Notes: generated from the letters alone by a model not told the origin. Shown: positions 34,197 to 43,620, counted from the stretch's first letter. The stretch is DNA of 64,000 bases from Paraburkholderia hiiakae (GCF_904848665.1 NZ_CAJHCQ010000019.1:107561-171560), one strand, 5' to 3'. Numbers and translations are program-made.

Positions 34197-35597
34197 ATGT
34201 CCTTTGTGATTGTGATCGCCGCTTTGGCGTTCCTGATGCTGGTGGCCTACCGCGGCTACAGCGTCATTCTCTTTGCGCCCATCGCCGCACTAGGCGCTGT
34301 GCTGCTGATCGATCCCGCCGCCGTCGCACCGGTTTTCTCCGGCATCTTCATGGAAAAGATGGTCGGCTTCGTCAAGCTCTACTTCCCCGTGTTCCTCCTC
34401 GGCGCGGTGTTTGGTAAGGTCATCGAACTATCTGGCTTCTCCGAAGCCATCGTGGCTGCCGCGATCCGCTACATTGGCCGTTCGCGCGCCAATGCCGTGA
34501 TCGTCGCGGTCTGCGCGCTGCTCACCTATGGCGGCGTGTCGCTCTTCGTCGTGGTGTTCGCCGTGTATCCGTTCGCCGCCGAACTCTATCGCCAGAGCAA
34601 CATTCCCAAGCGCCTCATGCCCGGCGCCATCGCACTCGGCGCATTCACGTTCACGATGGATTCGCTGCCCGGTACGCCGCAAATCCAGAACATCATCCCC
34701 ACCACGTTCTTCAAGACCACCGCCTGGGCCGCACCGTGGCTCGGCGTGATCGGCTCGATCTTCATCATCGTGGTCGGTCTCACCTACCTCGAATGGCGCC
34801 GCCGCAGCGCCATGGCGAAGGGTGAAGGCTATGGCACTTCGCTCGTGAACGAACCGGAACGCGTCGAAACGGGCAATCTGCCGCATCCGGCGCTGGCCGT
34901 TGCGCCGCTCGTGCTCGTTGGCGTCGCCAACTTCCTGCTGACGAAGTGGATTCCGCAGTGGTACGGCGACAGCTTCACCGTCGCGCCCGAGGTGCTGCCC
35001 GGCATTCATGCGCCCGTTACGGTAGCGGTTAAAAGCGTCGTCGCGATCTGGGCCGTTCAGGGCGCACTGCTCCTCGGCATTCTGCTCGTCATCGTCACGG
35101 CGTTTGGCCGTGTGAAGGAACGCTTCGCGATCGGCACGAAAACCGCAGTGGCCGGCGCGCTGCTCGCCACGCTCAATACGGCATCCGAGTACGGCTTCGG
35201 CGGCGTGATCTCAGCGCTGCCCGGCTTTCTCGTGATCGGCAACGCGCTCAAGGCCATTCCGAATCCGCTCGTGAATGCGGCCGTGTCGGTTTCCGCGCTT
35301 GCTGGTATCACGGGCTCCGCCTCGGGCGGCATGAGCATTGCGCTCGCCGCCATGTCGGACACCTTCATCAAGACCGCGCAGACCATGCACATTCCGATGG
35401 AGGTGCTCCACCGCGTGGTGGCCATGGCGAGCGGTGGAATGGATACGTTGCCGCACAACGGCGCGGTCATCACGCTACTCGCGGTCACGGGCCTCACGCA
35501 CCGGGAGTCGTATCGCGACATTTTTGCGGTGACCATCATCAAGACGCTCGCGGTCTTCTTCGTCATCGCCGTGTTCTATCTCACCGGCATCGTCTAA
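34197..35597 (+). CDS. GntP family permease, probably for 3-hydroxybutyrate
   Basis: A 466-residue inner-membrane symporter with about 12 helices. CTGGAGA precedes the ATG at 34197. Family features include YGGVSLFVVVFAVYPFAAEL near 110, MDSLPGTPQIQNIIPTTFF near 160 and NTASEYGFGGVISALPGFLV near 340. GntP proteins import gluconate-type acids; the branch next to hydroxybutyrate dehydrogenase genes is annotated as D-beta-hydroxybutyrate permease. The next gene begins 24 bp after its stop, so both form an operon from the -24/-12 promoter. It would supply exogenous 3-hydroxybutyrate as carbon source. Confidence 0.88.
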   Translation: MSFVIVIAALAFLMLVAYRGYSVILFAPIAALGAVLLIDPAAVAPVFSGIFMEKMVGFVKLYFPVFLLGAVFGKVIELSGFSEAIVAAAIRYIGRSRANAVIVAVCALLTYGGVSLFVVVFAVYPFAAELYRQSNIPKRLMPGAIALGAFTFTMDSLPGTPQIQNIIPTTFFKTTAWAAPWLGVIGSIFIIVVGLTYLEWRRRSAMAKGEGYGTSLVNEPERVETGNLPHPALAVAPLVLVGVANFLLTKWIPQWYGDSFTVAPEVLPGIHAPVTVAVKSVVAIWAVQGALLLGILLVIVTAFGRVKERFAIGTKTAVAGALLATLNTASEYGFGGVISALPGFLVIGNALKAIPNPLVNAAVSVSALAGITGSASGGMSIALAAMSDTFIKTAQTMHIPMEVLHRVVAMASGGMDTLPHNGAVITLLAVTGLTHRESYRDIFAVTIIKTLAVFFVIAVFYLTGIV

Positions 35598-35621
35598 CCG
35601 GCATTCATTCCAGGCTCACTC

Positions 35622-36413
35622 ATGCATCTCCCGAACACGCTCCCCCTCGCCGGAAAAACCGCCGTCGTCACCGGATCGACCAGTGGCATCGGTCTCGGCA
35701 TTGCGACGGCGCTGGCCCGCGCAGGCGCCAATATCGTCTTGAACGGCTTCGGCGATCCCGCGCCCGCACTTGCGCAGATCGAAGCGACCGGCGTGCGCGC
35801 CGCGCATCACAACGCGGACATGAGCCGTCCCGCCGAAATCGAAGCCCTCGTGGCTTTCGCAGCAAGCACGTTCGGCGGCCTCGATATTCTCGTCAACAAC
35901 GCGGGCATTCAGTACGTCGAAACGATCGAAAACTTCCCGATCGAGCGCTGGGATCAGATCATCGCGATCAATCTGAGCGCGACGTTTCACGCGACGCGCG
36001 CGGCGCTTCCCATCATGCGCGCGGGGGGTTGGGGACGCGTGATCAATATCGCTTCGGTACACGGGCTTGTGGGCTCGGTCGGCAAGTCGGCCTATGTCGC
36101 GGCCAAGCACGGCGTGATCGGTCTCACGAAGGTCGCCGCACTGGAGACGGCGCGCACCGGTGTGACCGTCAATGCGATCTGTCCGGGCTGGGTGCTCACG
36201 CCGCTCGTGCAGAAGCAGATCGACGCGCTGGCCCACCGCGAGGCAATGTCCATCGAAGACGCCACACTGAAATTGCTCGGCGAAAAACAGCCGTCGGCAA
36301 GCTTTGCGACGGTCGAGCAAATTGGCGGCGTAGCCGCGTTTCTGTGCTCGGAAGCGGCGAACGAGATGCGCGGCGCTGAGCTCAAAGTGGACGGAGGTTG
36401 GCTCGCGCAGTAA
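35622..36413 (+). CDS. hbdH: 3-hydroxybutyrate dehydrogenase
   Basis: A 263-residue short-chain dehydrogenase oxidising (R)-3-hydroxybutyrate to acetoacetate with NAD+. Cofactor motif TGSTSGIGLGIATALARAG at residues 16-34, NNAG at about 93, catalytic Ser and Tyr-Lys in INIASVHGLVGSVGKSAYVA AKH at about 142-163. The C-terminal stretch LLGEKQPSASFATVEQIGG and final GGWLAQ are characteristic of this enzyme. It links polyhydroxybutyrate breakdown or external hydroxybutyrate to central metabolism. Second gene of the sigma-54-controlled operon. Confidence 0.93.
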   Translation: MHLPNTLPLAGKTAVVTGSTSGIGLGIATALARAGANIVLNGFGDPAPALAQIEATGVRAAHHNADMSRPAEIEALVAFAASTFGGLDILVNNAGIQYVETIENFPIERWDQIIAINLSATFHATRAALPIMRAGGWGRVINIASVHGLVGSVGKSAYVAAKHGVIGLTKVAALETARTGVTVNAICPGWVLTPLVQKQIDALAHREAMSIEDATLKLLGEKQPSASFATVEQIGGVAAFLCSEAANEMRGAELKVDGGWLAQ

Positions 36414-36466
36414 AAGAGGCAGCGGCGCGCGAGCGATGCGGGTTGGCGTGTTGGCAATACAACGCG

Positions 36467-37246
36467 TCAATCGCGCGCCATGCGCCGCAGCCTCATCGCG
36501 TGCAGCCGGTGGCTGATCCCTTTGAGTAAGCTGCTTTCGTGCGGGTCGCCGAAGTGAAACAGCACCGTGCACCGAATGCTGGAAGGCGAGCAGGCCTGAT
36601 TCGCATGCAACGAACGCAAGCCCCAGATGAAGTAAAGATTACCGGGTTGCAACGTCACGACTTTCGCCGAAAGCCATTTCTGAACATGCGGTAAGCGCCA
36701 AATCCTTCCGAGCAGCTTTTCCACTATTGCCTTCTCGACGATATTGACGATCGCAAACCGCCGCGCATTGCGTAGATTCGGAAACATCACGAGATGGCCT
36801 GCTTGCTCGCCCGGGTCATTGGGAATTAGAACCGGCAGCAAGATCGACACAGCATACGAGTCGTAGTGGAAATTGTTCGAGTGGCGAATGCCCTGTTTTC
36901 CCGAAAGCACACGCATTACCGGGAGAATCCGGTCACTGGGCGGAAGTGTCCCCATCTTGCGCGTATACAACTGGCGCAATAACGCTTGCAGCCCCGCGTC
37001 TTCGAAAAGCGGGGCAAGACAGGTACCGCTTATCCATTGCGCGCCGCTAAAGCCGAAGTATCGGTTGCCGTCCTGTTCGACCAGTTCGGCTACTCCGTTG
37101 CGAATCTTCGCGAGAATTGCAGCTGGCACGATGTCGTAAAGCACGCCCACGCCGTCGTCGTCCATCGACTGGGCGAGCGCCTGTGCACTCTGCACTTCTA
37201 CCCGCGCGATTTCATCGAGCGGCCGTTCATCGTCCAACGCGTTCAT
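36467..37246 (-). CDS. Putative 2-oxoglutarate/Fe(II)-type oxygenase
   Basis: A 259-residue soluble protein. GAGGGAC before the ATG at 37246 sets the start. The order of candidate metal ligands fits a jelly-roll oxygenase: an HxD motif in RHSNNFHYDSYAVSILLPVL near residue 130-150, and a distal His with a following Arg in IWGLRSLHANQACSPSSIRC near 215-235, then VLFHFGD. The middle part GHLVMFPNLRNARRFAIVN would carry the central strands. Substrate unknown; hydroxylation of a small molecule or lipid is possible. It stands alone and converges on the dehydrogenase gene. Confidence 0.55.
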   Translation of the reverse strand: MNALDDERPLDEIARVEVQSAQALAQSMDDDGVGVLYDIVPAAILAKIRNGVAELVEQDGNRYFGFSGAQWISGTCLAPLFEDAGLQALLRQLYTRKMGTLPPSDRILPVMRVLSGKQGIRHSNNFHYDSYAVSILLPVLIPNDPGEQAGHLVMFPNLRNARRFAIVNIVEKAIVEKLLGRIWRLPHVQKWLSAKVVTLQPGNLYFIWGLRSLHANQACSPSSIRCTVLFHFGDPHESSLLKGISHRLHAMRLRRMARD

Positions 37247-37433
37247 TGTGGTCCCTCGCGCAGCCTGATCGGTGAATACAGGCACGCAGTCAATGCAGAC
37301 CGTAGACTGAGGGAAAAAGCTTGCGTGTTCCGTACGTCTTCGAACAGAACGCCTGAACGCGTCGATTTATATGCCAACTGGTTATTTCGGGTCGCTTCGC
37401 AACGAGCCGATACGACGCTACCGCATCCATTCG

Positions 37434-40394
37434 TTAGCTATCGCTTCGCTCCTGCTCGTCAGCCGACCCTTCTGCGACCAGCGGCCAGACCAGATGTTCG
37501 AACTGCTCTGGCGCGATAGGCGTGGAATACAAATAGCCTTGCGCGAAATCACAGCCCATCGTCTTGAGAAAGTCCCGTTGCTCGACAGTTTCCACGCCTT
37601 CGGCGATGACCTGAATGCCCAGCTTGTGCGCAAGCACCACCATCGCTTCGCATAGGACCTGATTGTTTTCGTCCACGCTCAGGTTCTGGACGAACGAACG
37701 ATCGATCTTCAGGTAATCGATGTCGAAGCGTTTGAGATAGGCAAGCGAGGAATAACCGGTGCCGAAGTCGTCGATCGAAATGCCAATGCCGGCAAGACGG
37801 AAATCCAGCAGCCGCTCGTCGATATTCGATTCAGCCTGTAACAGCAGCCCCTCGGTAATTTCCACCACCACGCTTTGTCCCGGCATGCCCTCACGATTGA
37901 GATAGTCATGCCACCTCACGCCAACCGTGCTGTCCTGGCGGACCTGCACCGGCGACATGTTGACACTGATCTGGAACGACGGATCATATTGCTCACGCCA
38001 TAGCCGCGCCTGTTGCACGGCTTGCCTGAACACCCAGTCGCCAATCGGAATGATCAGTCCGGTATCTTCGGCGAGGGGAATGAATTCCAGCGGGTTGATC
38101 ATGCCCCGCTCGGGATGCAGCCAGCGTATCAGCGCCTCCGCTTTGCGGACCTGTCCCGTTGCCAGGTCGACAACCGGCTGATAAAGCAGCCGAAGCTGAT
38201 TGCGAGGAAGCGCTGCACGCAGGTCGCTTGTCAGGCGCAAGCGCGTTTGCGCCTCCAGTTGCATGTCGGGCGTGAAGTAACTAAAGCGGTTGCGTCCGGC
38301 ATTCTTGGCCGCATACATGGCCTGGTCGGCGTTCTTGAACAGCGCGTCGAGTTCAACGGTGTCGTCGGGGAAAACGGTTACGCCGATGCTCGCCGAAATG
38401 TAGACCTCGTCCGCGCCGAGTTTGAATGGCTCGGTCAGTTTGCGATTGATACTGCGCACGGTCTGTTCGACCGCTTCCATGTCTTCCAGATCGGGCAGGA
38501 TCACCGTGAACTCGTCGCCGCCGAGTCGCGCGACGGTGTCCAGATTGCGCACGCATGCACTAATGCGGCGCCCGGCTTCGATTAGCAGCACGTCGCCGCG
38601 GTCGTGGCCCAGCGAGTCGTTCACTTCCTTGAAGCGATCGAGATCGATCAACATCAGGGCCACGCGCCTTTCCGAACGGCTCGCGAGCGCGACCTCCTCG
38701 GTGAGACGATCGTGAAATAGCTGCCGGTTCGGAAGCCCCGTCAGTGCATCGAAATTGGCCTGTTTCCAGATGGTGGCCTCGAATGCCATCCGGTCGGAGA
38801 GGTCGCGACCCACTGCGAGCACGGAACTGACATGGCCGGAACGGTCGATCTCAGGCGTGATGCGAATGTGGGTACATTGCTCCTGCCCGTCCTTTCCTGC
38901 CCACCTCAGTTCGAACTGCGCGCTTTTTCCTGTCTTGATGACTTCGCCGATCTTCCGTTCGTAGACCAGCGCATTCGGGCCGCCAGGAAGCTCCGAGGGC
39001 CGCTTGCCGAGCACGCTCGCGAGATTGCATCCCGCCGACGCGCAAAAGGCAGGATTGGCAAACGTGCGGCGCAGCTCGCGGTCATATCGCGTGATCGTAT
39101 CGGGCGAGTTCTCGATCAGCGTGCGCGACTCCCGTTCGCGGGCCACGAGTTCCGCCGTTCGGTCGACGACAGTCTGCTCGAGCGTTGCATTGATTTCGTT
39201 GATCTTCTGAATCTTCTGTCTGATTGCCGTGCGCATGCGCTCAAAGCGCTGTGCCAGCCGGGCCAGTTCGTCCGGTCCACCGACCGAGCTTTCCCCTTGC
39301 GTGCCTTCGTCCTCAACGGCGCCGGCATCCTCGCCCGTGTCGTGCATGCGGCGCACCAGGTCCCGCAGTGGCGCCGAAATACTGTTCGAAATAAAGTAAG
39401 CAAGAAAAATGGAAAGCAGAAAGCCGGAAATGCCGACCACCACGATCTGGTTGCGTACGGCCTGTGCCTCCGCAGTCAGGCTCTGTTCCGCGATCGTGCT
39501 GACGACGAACCAGCTCGTGCCAGGAATTCGTGCGTAGGCGGCAAGATAATGGCCGCCGCGTTTCGCGGCGAAATTGACGAATCGGCTTGACTCGCCTGAT
39601 ACGCGGTGGCGGGCGATATCCTCGATCAGGCCAGGCTCGGGCGTGGCGCCCGCGTTGGGCGACGAAGCATTATTCGGGACTACGATGATTTTGTTGTCGC
39701 TCGCATCGAATACGTAAATCTCTGTTCCGCTGCCTGTCGCGACGTCGTTGAAAATCGTCGAGAAGTATTCAGGGCGAACGACCAGAACCAGACTGCCGAT
39801 CTTCGTGTTGTCGCTCTTGTTGTAGATGGCGCGCACCATCCCCAGGTTCTGCTGCCCGACTCCGTCGTCATAGCTGCCCCAGTAAGTACGTTCTTGCGAC
39901 TCTTGCGCGAGGCCGACGAGCGCCGTCACACCTGTAGTCAACTGCGCAAAAGCCTGTGTATCGAGAATCTGGTCTTTCTGGTCGAGCAAGTATTTCTGAT
40001 TGATGAAATCGACCGACCCGTAGTGCTCTAGCAGCAAACGCGTCATGTCCTCGCGCGCTTCGCTCTGCTCTCTCGCGCTGCCGCTTGCCGCTCTCGCCAG
40101 CGCGCCCTGGACCCGATCCGAAAGTACGAGAAGATTGCTTTCCGTTTCGATCTGCTGCATGCGCAGCTCGACATTTTTCGAAACCTGTCTCACCACCTCT
40201 TTCGAAAATATCTCCGCATTCTCCTTGATCGCCGCGATCGACTTCACATAGGAAATGCAGCCCGAAATGATAATGGGCAACAGCGCCAACAGAATGAAAG
40301 CGGCAATCAGTCGATAGCGAATCTCGACGCGTCGAAGCAAATCCTGGCAGAGGTAGTCGAAAGCGCGTCGCAGCGACGCGGAGATCGAATTCAT
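37434..40394 (-). CDS. Cache-HAMP-PAS-GGDEF-EAL c-di-GMP enzyme
   Basis: A 986-residue membrane sensor. Helix 1 at about 28-48 (LIAAFILLALLPIIISGCIS), a periplasmic Cache-type domain to about 315, helix 2 near 318-338, HAMP, coiled coil, PAS (ENSPDTITRYDRELRRTFAN near 430), GGDEF near 640 and EAL to the end. The cyclase motif is intact (ARLGGDEFTV) with an inhibitory RxxD five residues before it (RNLD). The EAL set is also complete: EALIRW, NMSP, EITEG, DDFGTGYSSL, KIDRSFV, EGVE. Either activity may dominate. It overlaps the upstream solute-binding gene by ATGA, so that protein probably feeds it a signal. Confidence 0.92.
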   Translation of the reverse strand: MNSISASLRRAFDYLCQDLLRRVEIRYRLIAAFILLALLPIIISGCISYVKSIAAIKENAEIFSKEVVRQVSKNVELRMQQIETESNLLVLSDRVQGALARAASGSAREQSEAREDMTRLLLEHYGSVDFINQKYLLDQKDQILDTQAFAQLTTGVTALVGLAQESQERTYWGSYDDGVGQQNLGMVRAIYNKSDNTKIGSLVLVVRPEYFSTIFNDVATGSGTEIYVFDASDNKIIVVPNNASSPNAGATPEPGLIEDIARHRVSGESSRFVNFAAKRGGHYLAAYARIPGTSWFVVSTIAEQSLTAEAQAVRNQIVVVGISGFLLSIFLAYFISNSISAPLRDLVRRMHDTGEDAGAVEDEGTQGESSVGGPDELARLAQRFERMRTAIRQKIQKINEINATLEQTVVDRTAELVARERESRTLIENSPDTITRYDRELRRTFANPAFCASAGCNLASVLGKRPSELPGGPNALVYERKIGEVIKTGKSAQFELRWAGKDGQEQCTHIRITPEIDRSGHVSSVLAVGRDLSDRMAFEATIWKQANFDALTGLPNRQLFHDRLTEEVALASRSERRVALMLIDLDRFKEVNDSLGHDRGDVLLIEAGRRISACVRNLDTVARLGGDEFTVILPDLEDMEAVEQTVRSINRKLTEPFKLGADEVYISASIGVTVFPDDTVELDALFKNADQAMYAAKNAGRNRFSYFTPDMQLEAQTRLRLTSDLRAALPRNQLRLLYQPVVDLATGQVRKAEALIRWLHPERGMINPLEFIPLAEDTGLIIPIGDWVFRQAVQQARLWREQYDPSFQISVNMSPVQVRQDSTVGVRWHDYLNREGMPGQSVVVEITEGLLLQAESNIDERLLDFRLAGIGISIDDFGTGYSSLAYLKRFDIDYLKIDRSFVQNLSVDENNQVLCEAMVVLAHKLGIQVIAEGVETVEQRDFLKTMGCDFAQGYLYSTPIAPEQFEHLVWPLVAEGSADEQERSDS

Positions 40395-41680
40395 TTGTAA
40401 TGCATCTTCGCTTCAGTCTTGACCGAGAGGTCCAGGCGCTGCGCAGCCTGCCTGGGCGTGATTTTCCTGAGCAGCACATCCTGCATCAATTTATGCAGCA
40501 GCTCAATCGTGTTGGAAGGAAGCGACGAATAATAAGGGCTCGCCGTGACCGGATAGCGGCTGAGCGCATTCGTGTAGTCCACGATCTCCACGTCGCTCAC
40601 CACGGTGCCCATGCCCTGCTGAAACGGCGAAACGTTGTGGCGTTTCCTCTGAAGAATCGGAAATCCCTTGCCGGCGATGAATTCCAGAAAGCGCATGGCC
40701 GCGACCTTGTTGGGCGTTTCGCAAACGGCAAAGCCCGTTTCGCTGCCGAGCACCGGCACAACGCGTTCGCCGCGCGCATTCCACGGCGGCACGAACACGC
40801 CCACGGAGAAATCGTTTCCATGCAGCATGAGGCCGGCGGCCCAACTGCCCTGGAACGCCATCGCCACCCGGCCCTCCCTGAAAAGGCGAATGCCCTCGTC
40901 GTATCCCGTCGTCATGAACGATGGCTGGGCGTAACCGCGCTCGGGAATCAATGCGATCCTCGCGAAAATATCGGCCACCTGCGGCGTGTCCAGGCTCAGC
41001 GTGCCGTCCGCCATCTTCTCTTTCCAGTGCGGTTCGTGCGCGACTACATTGTTGGCAAAGCCGGATGCGAATGGCCCGTTGCCGAGCATGTTTGGAAAGC
41101 CGCCGCTCCACATCACCGGAATCATTCCCGCGCGCTTGAGCTTGGCGCATACCGCCAAAAATTCATCGAAATTCGTCGGCAGCGTATCGATACCGGCCAT
41201 GGCGAACATGGCCCGGTTGTAATAGATCATCGTCGTCGCCACGCCGCCCGAAACGCCGAACCCCTTGCCGTCGCGACTGGTCCAGTCGGACTTGAGCGGG
41301 TCCAGCATGTGCATCCATGCGGCACTCTGGCGGACATCGGCGAGCACGCCCTGGTCGGCCAGTTCGGCGGCGTAGGCGTTCGGATTGATGCTGACGAGGT
41401 CCGGCAGCGTGCCGGCCGCCACGCGCGGCTTGATGTTCTCCTCAACCGAGTTGCCGACCATGAACTGCACGTTCACGTGCACGTCGGGATTGAGCTTGTC
41501 GAACTCGGCGGCGATCTGGAGCATCTCCTGCGGCCAGTCCGGGGCCCAGATCAGTGCGGTGATGGTGGTCCGTCCCGGCGTGGCGTTGCTGCTCCGGGCG
41601 TTGTTCTGCTGATCGCAACCCAGGAGCAACAGCATGCCGATCAAACCAGATAGCAGCCAGGCAAACTTGATTCCGTGCAC
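40391..41680 (-). CDS. Extracellular solute-binding lipoprotein, family 1
   Basis: A 429-residue periplasmic binding protein of the sugar type. A GTG at 41680 gives the signal MHGIKFAWLLSGLIGMLLLL ending in the lipobox LLGC. Family features: TTITALIWAPDWPQEMLQIA at the mature start, DLVSINPNAYAAELADQGVL near 95, GRVAMAFQGSWAAGLMLHG near 280. No permease or ATPase gene accompanies it; its TGA overlaps the ATG of the GGDEF/EAL sensor instead. It is therefore likely to present a carbohydrate or similar ligand to the Cache domain rather than to serve import. The ribosome binding site is weak, and an earlier start is possible. Confidence 0.85.
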   Translation of the reverse strand: MHGIKFAWLLSGLIGMLLLLGCDQQNNARSSNATPGRTTITALIWAPDWPQEMLQIAAEFDKLNPDVHVNVQFMVGNSVEENIKPRVAAGTLPDLVSINPNAYAAELADQGVLADVRQSAAWMHMLDPLKSDWTSRDGKGFGVSGGVATTMIYYNRAMFAMAGIDTLPTNFDEFLAVCAKLKRAGMIPVMWSGGFPNMLGNGPFASGFANNVVAHEPHWKEKMADGTLSLDTPQVADIFARIALIPERGYAQPSFMTTGYDEGIRLFREGRVAMAFQGSWAAGLMLHGNDFSVGVFVPPWNARGERVVPVLGSETGFAVCETPNKVAAMRFLEFIAGKGFPILQRKRHNVSPFQQGMGTVVSDVEIVDYTNALSRYPVTASPYYSSLPSNTIELLHKLMQDVLLRKITPRQAAQRLDLSVKTEAKMHYK

Positions 41681-41983
41681 GTAACGCTCGCTTTCAGTTC
41701 GGGAGTAGCAGACCAGGCACAACGCAGCGGAGCCAGATTGCATATCGGCCGAAACCGGGCATCACTTGAGGGGTCCTACGTTTGAGCCCGGCACGCGGCA
41801 ACCGGCGAGCTTTTGCGGACGAACGTTCATGCCCGTTCGCAGACGTTGGCGCAGCACGATGCGCTCACGAGGTGAAATAGCATCAAGTATTTTTTGCGCA
41901 GACACAGAACACGTGTGCGTGTTTAGTGCATCACGGAGCGGCGAGTTCGATGGCTCGCCGCCTTCCAGCGCGCTTGTCTCGTT
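41681..41983. other. Intergenic region with hairpin
   Basis: Holds the promoter of the binding-protein gene and, at 41938-41961, an 8-bp stem GCGGCGAG with CTCGCCGC about 22 bp after the MFS stop, without a T run. A run ATTTTTTG near 41890 is the only AT-rich patch. No gene is seen. Confidence 0.45.
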
Positions 41984-43219
41984 TCAGTCGAGGGACGGGC
42001 TGCATTCGCAGTCGAGCGCTGCGACGCGCGCCGGCCGCTCCATTGCAGCAAGCCGTTGCAACGTCACAAGTCCGAACACCGCGAGCACGCAGCCGAGCAC
42101 CAGATCGGCGCGTATGCCCGCGCGGTCCACGATCGCGCCGCCCACCGACGAGCCAAGCGCAATCGCCACCTGGATCACGCTCACGAACATGGCCGACCCC
42201 GCTTCGGCCTGATCCGCCGTGCCGCGCTGAATCCACACGGAGAAGCACAGCGGAATCGCGCCGAACGCTACGCCCCACATCAACATCCCCGCGATCTCGC
42301 CAATACGTGCGTGGTCGAGCAGAATCATCGCCGATAGCGCGCACAACAGCAGCGCCGTCATCGTCGCCACGGCGAACTTCAGACGCGTGGCGACGAAGGC
42401 CGAAGTCAATGCGTTCGAGAAGAAGCCAATCACGCCGAATGCGAGCAGCAGCAGCGTGATCGCGTTCATCGAAAAGTCCTGCTGAAGCAGCGGTGCAATG
42501 AACGTGTACGTCGAAAAATGCGCGCCGAACACGAGCGCGACCATGAGCATGCTCAGGCGCACATACGGGCGGCGCAGCAGCGCGGCGAAATCGGCAAGAC
42601 GTAACGCGGCAGCAGAAGGCAGCGACGGCACCAGCAACGCCTGAGCAATCAGCGCGAGCGCGACGAGGCCGCCTGTCACGAAAAACGACATGCGCCACGA
42701 CGCGAGCCCAGCGATAAAAGTGCCGAGCGGCACGCCGATCACCGTCGCGCAGGTCACGCCGGTCAGGATGATGGCCGTTGCGCGCGCGGCGTCGCTCGTG
42801 TGCACGAGGCGACCCGCCGCCGCGGTCGCGAGCGTCCAGAAGCCGCCGAGCGCCGCGCCGAGCATCGCGCGGCCGACCAGCATGAGCGCGAAATTCGTCG
42901 AAAGTGCGGAGACGATATTCGATGCGAGCAGCATGGCCGTGAGCAGCAGAAATACGCGCCGCCGGTCCATGCGTCCGGCAAACATCATCAGGCCCGGCGC
43001 GAAGATCGCGGCCATCACACCCGGTGTGGTCACCATGAGGCCAGCCGTGCCCGGCGTCACGCCCAGGTCGCGTGCGATCTCGGTGAGCAAACCGACCGGC
43101 AGGAACTCGGACGTGACGAACGCGAAGGCGCTGATCGCCACGGCAAAGACGGACAGCCACTGGCGCAGTGTCGTCTCTTCGAGCGACGCGGGCGCGAGAT
43201 TGGGAGAACGGTCGTTCAT
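41984..43219 (-). CDS. MFS transporter, DHA1-type drug or metabolite exporter
   Basis: A 411-residue protein with 12 predicted helices. The ATG at 43219 (MNDRSPNLAPASLEETTLRQ) is preferred over a frame extension in AT-rich DNA. The start of helix 1 has FAFVTSEFLPVGLLTEIARD, and the loop 2-3 motif is GRMDRRRVFLLLTAMLLASN, both typical of the AraJ/YdhP/NepI exporters. It should export a small compound by proton antiport. The 340-bp region before it contains two strong inverted repeats. Confidence 0.87.
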   Translation of the reverse strand: MNDRSPNLAPASLEETTLRQWLSVFAVAISAFAFVTSEFLPVGLLTEIARDLGVTPGTAGLMVTTPGVMAAIFAPGLMMFAGRMDRRRVFLLLTAMLLASNIVSALSTNFALMLVGRAMLGAALGGFWTLATAAAGRLVHTSDAARATAIILTGVTCATVIGVPLGTFIAGLASWRMSFFVTGGLVALALIAQALLVPSLPSAAALRLADFAALLRRPYVRLSMLMVALVFGAHFSTYTFIAPLLQQDFSMNAITLLLLAFGVIGFFSNALTSAFVATRLKFAVATMTALLLCALSAMILLDHARIGEIAGMLMWGVAFGAIPLCFSVWIQRGTADQAEAGSAMFVSVIQVAIALGSSVGGAIVDRAGIRADLVLGCVLAVFGLVTLQRLAAMERPARVAALDCECSPSLD

Positions 43220-43458
43220 GTTTCGATGACTGTTTTGTGTGTTGCGAATAATAAAAACCATTGTTGGGCAATTTCACACCAAAAAATGGGGAAAATCGCC
43301 GTTTAAATGGCCAATCGGGAATTACGTTTAAATTAACATTAAAAAAATAAACGCGTGCGGCCCTGCGATTGGCGGGGTCGGTAAAAGGGTTATGAATGGA
43401 ATGTGACGTGGCCTGCCGCGCGCCGCGCCAGCGGGGCCGAGATTATGTCATTTCAGCG

Positions 43459-43485
43459 CCGGAAAAATAAGCGATATTTTTCCGG
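43459..43485. repeat. Inverted repeat with AT-rich core
   Basis: Perfect 11-bp arms CCGGAAAAATA and TATTTTTCCGG with a 5-base loop, in the gap between the porin 3' end and the MFS gene start. The transcript from the porin side would form a stem ending in U-rich sequence, so it could terminate either direction; it may also be an operator. Confidence 0.6.
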
Positions 43486-43494
43486 GGACATATT

Positions 43495-43513
43495 AAGCAT
43501 CGATTCGATGCTT
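43495..43513. repeat. Perfect 19-bp palindrome
   Basis: AAGCATCGA-T-TCGATGCTT, 9 bp after the preceding inverted repeat. Size and symmetry suit a dimeric regulator site, or a second stem of the same structure. No regulator gene lies directly beside it. A GC-rich hairpin GGGCGCC/GGCGCCC follows near 43540-43558. Confidence 0.55.
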
Positions 43514-43620
43514 ATGCTTGACGCTGCATAGCAGGCTGAGGGCGCCGGGAAGGCGCCCCGTGAGGCATTGCCGGAAGACCGGCATGTCGGGTCAAGCGTG
43601 ACGCTTGCAAGCGCCTGAGT

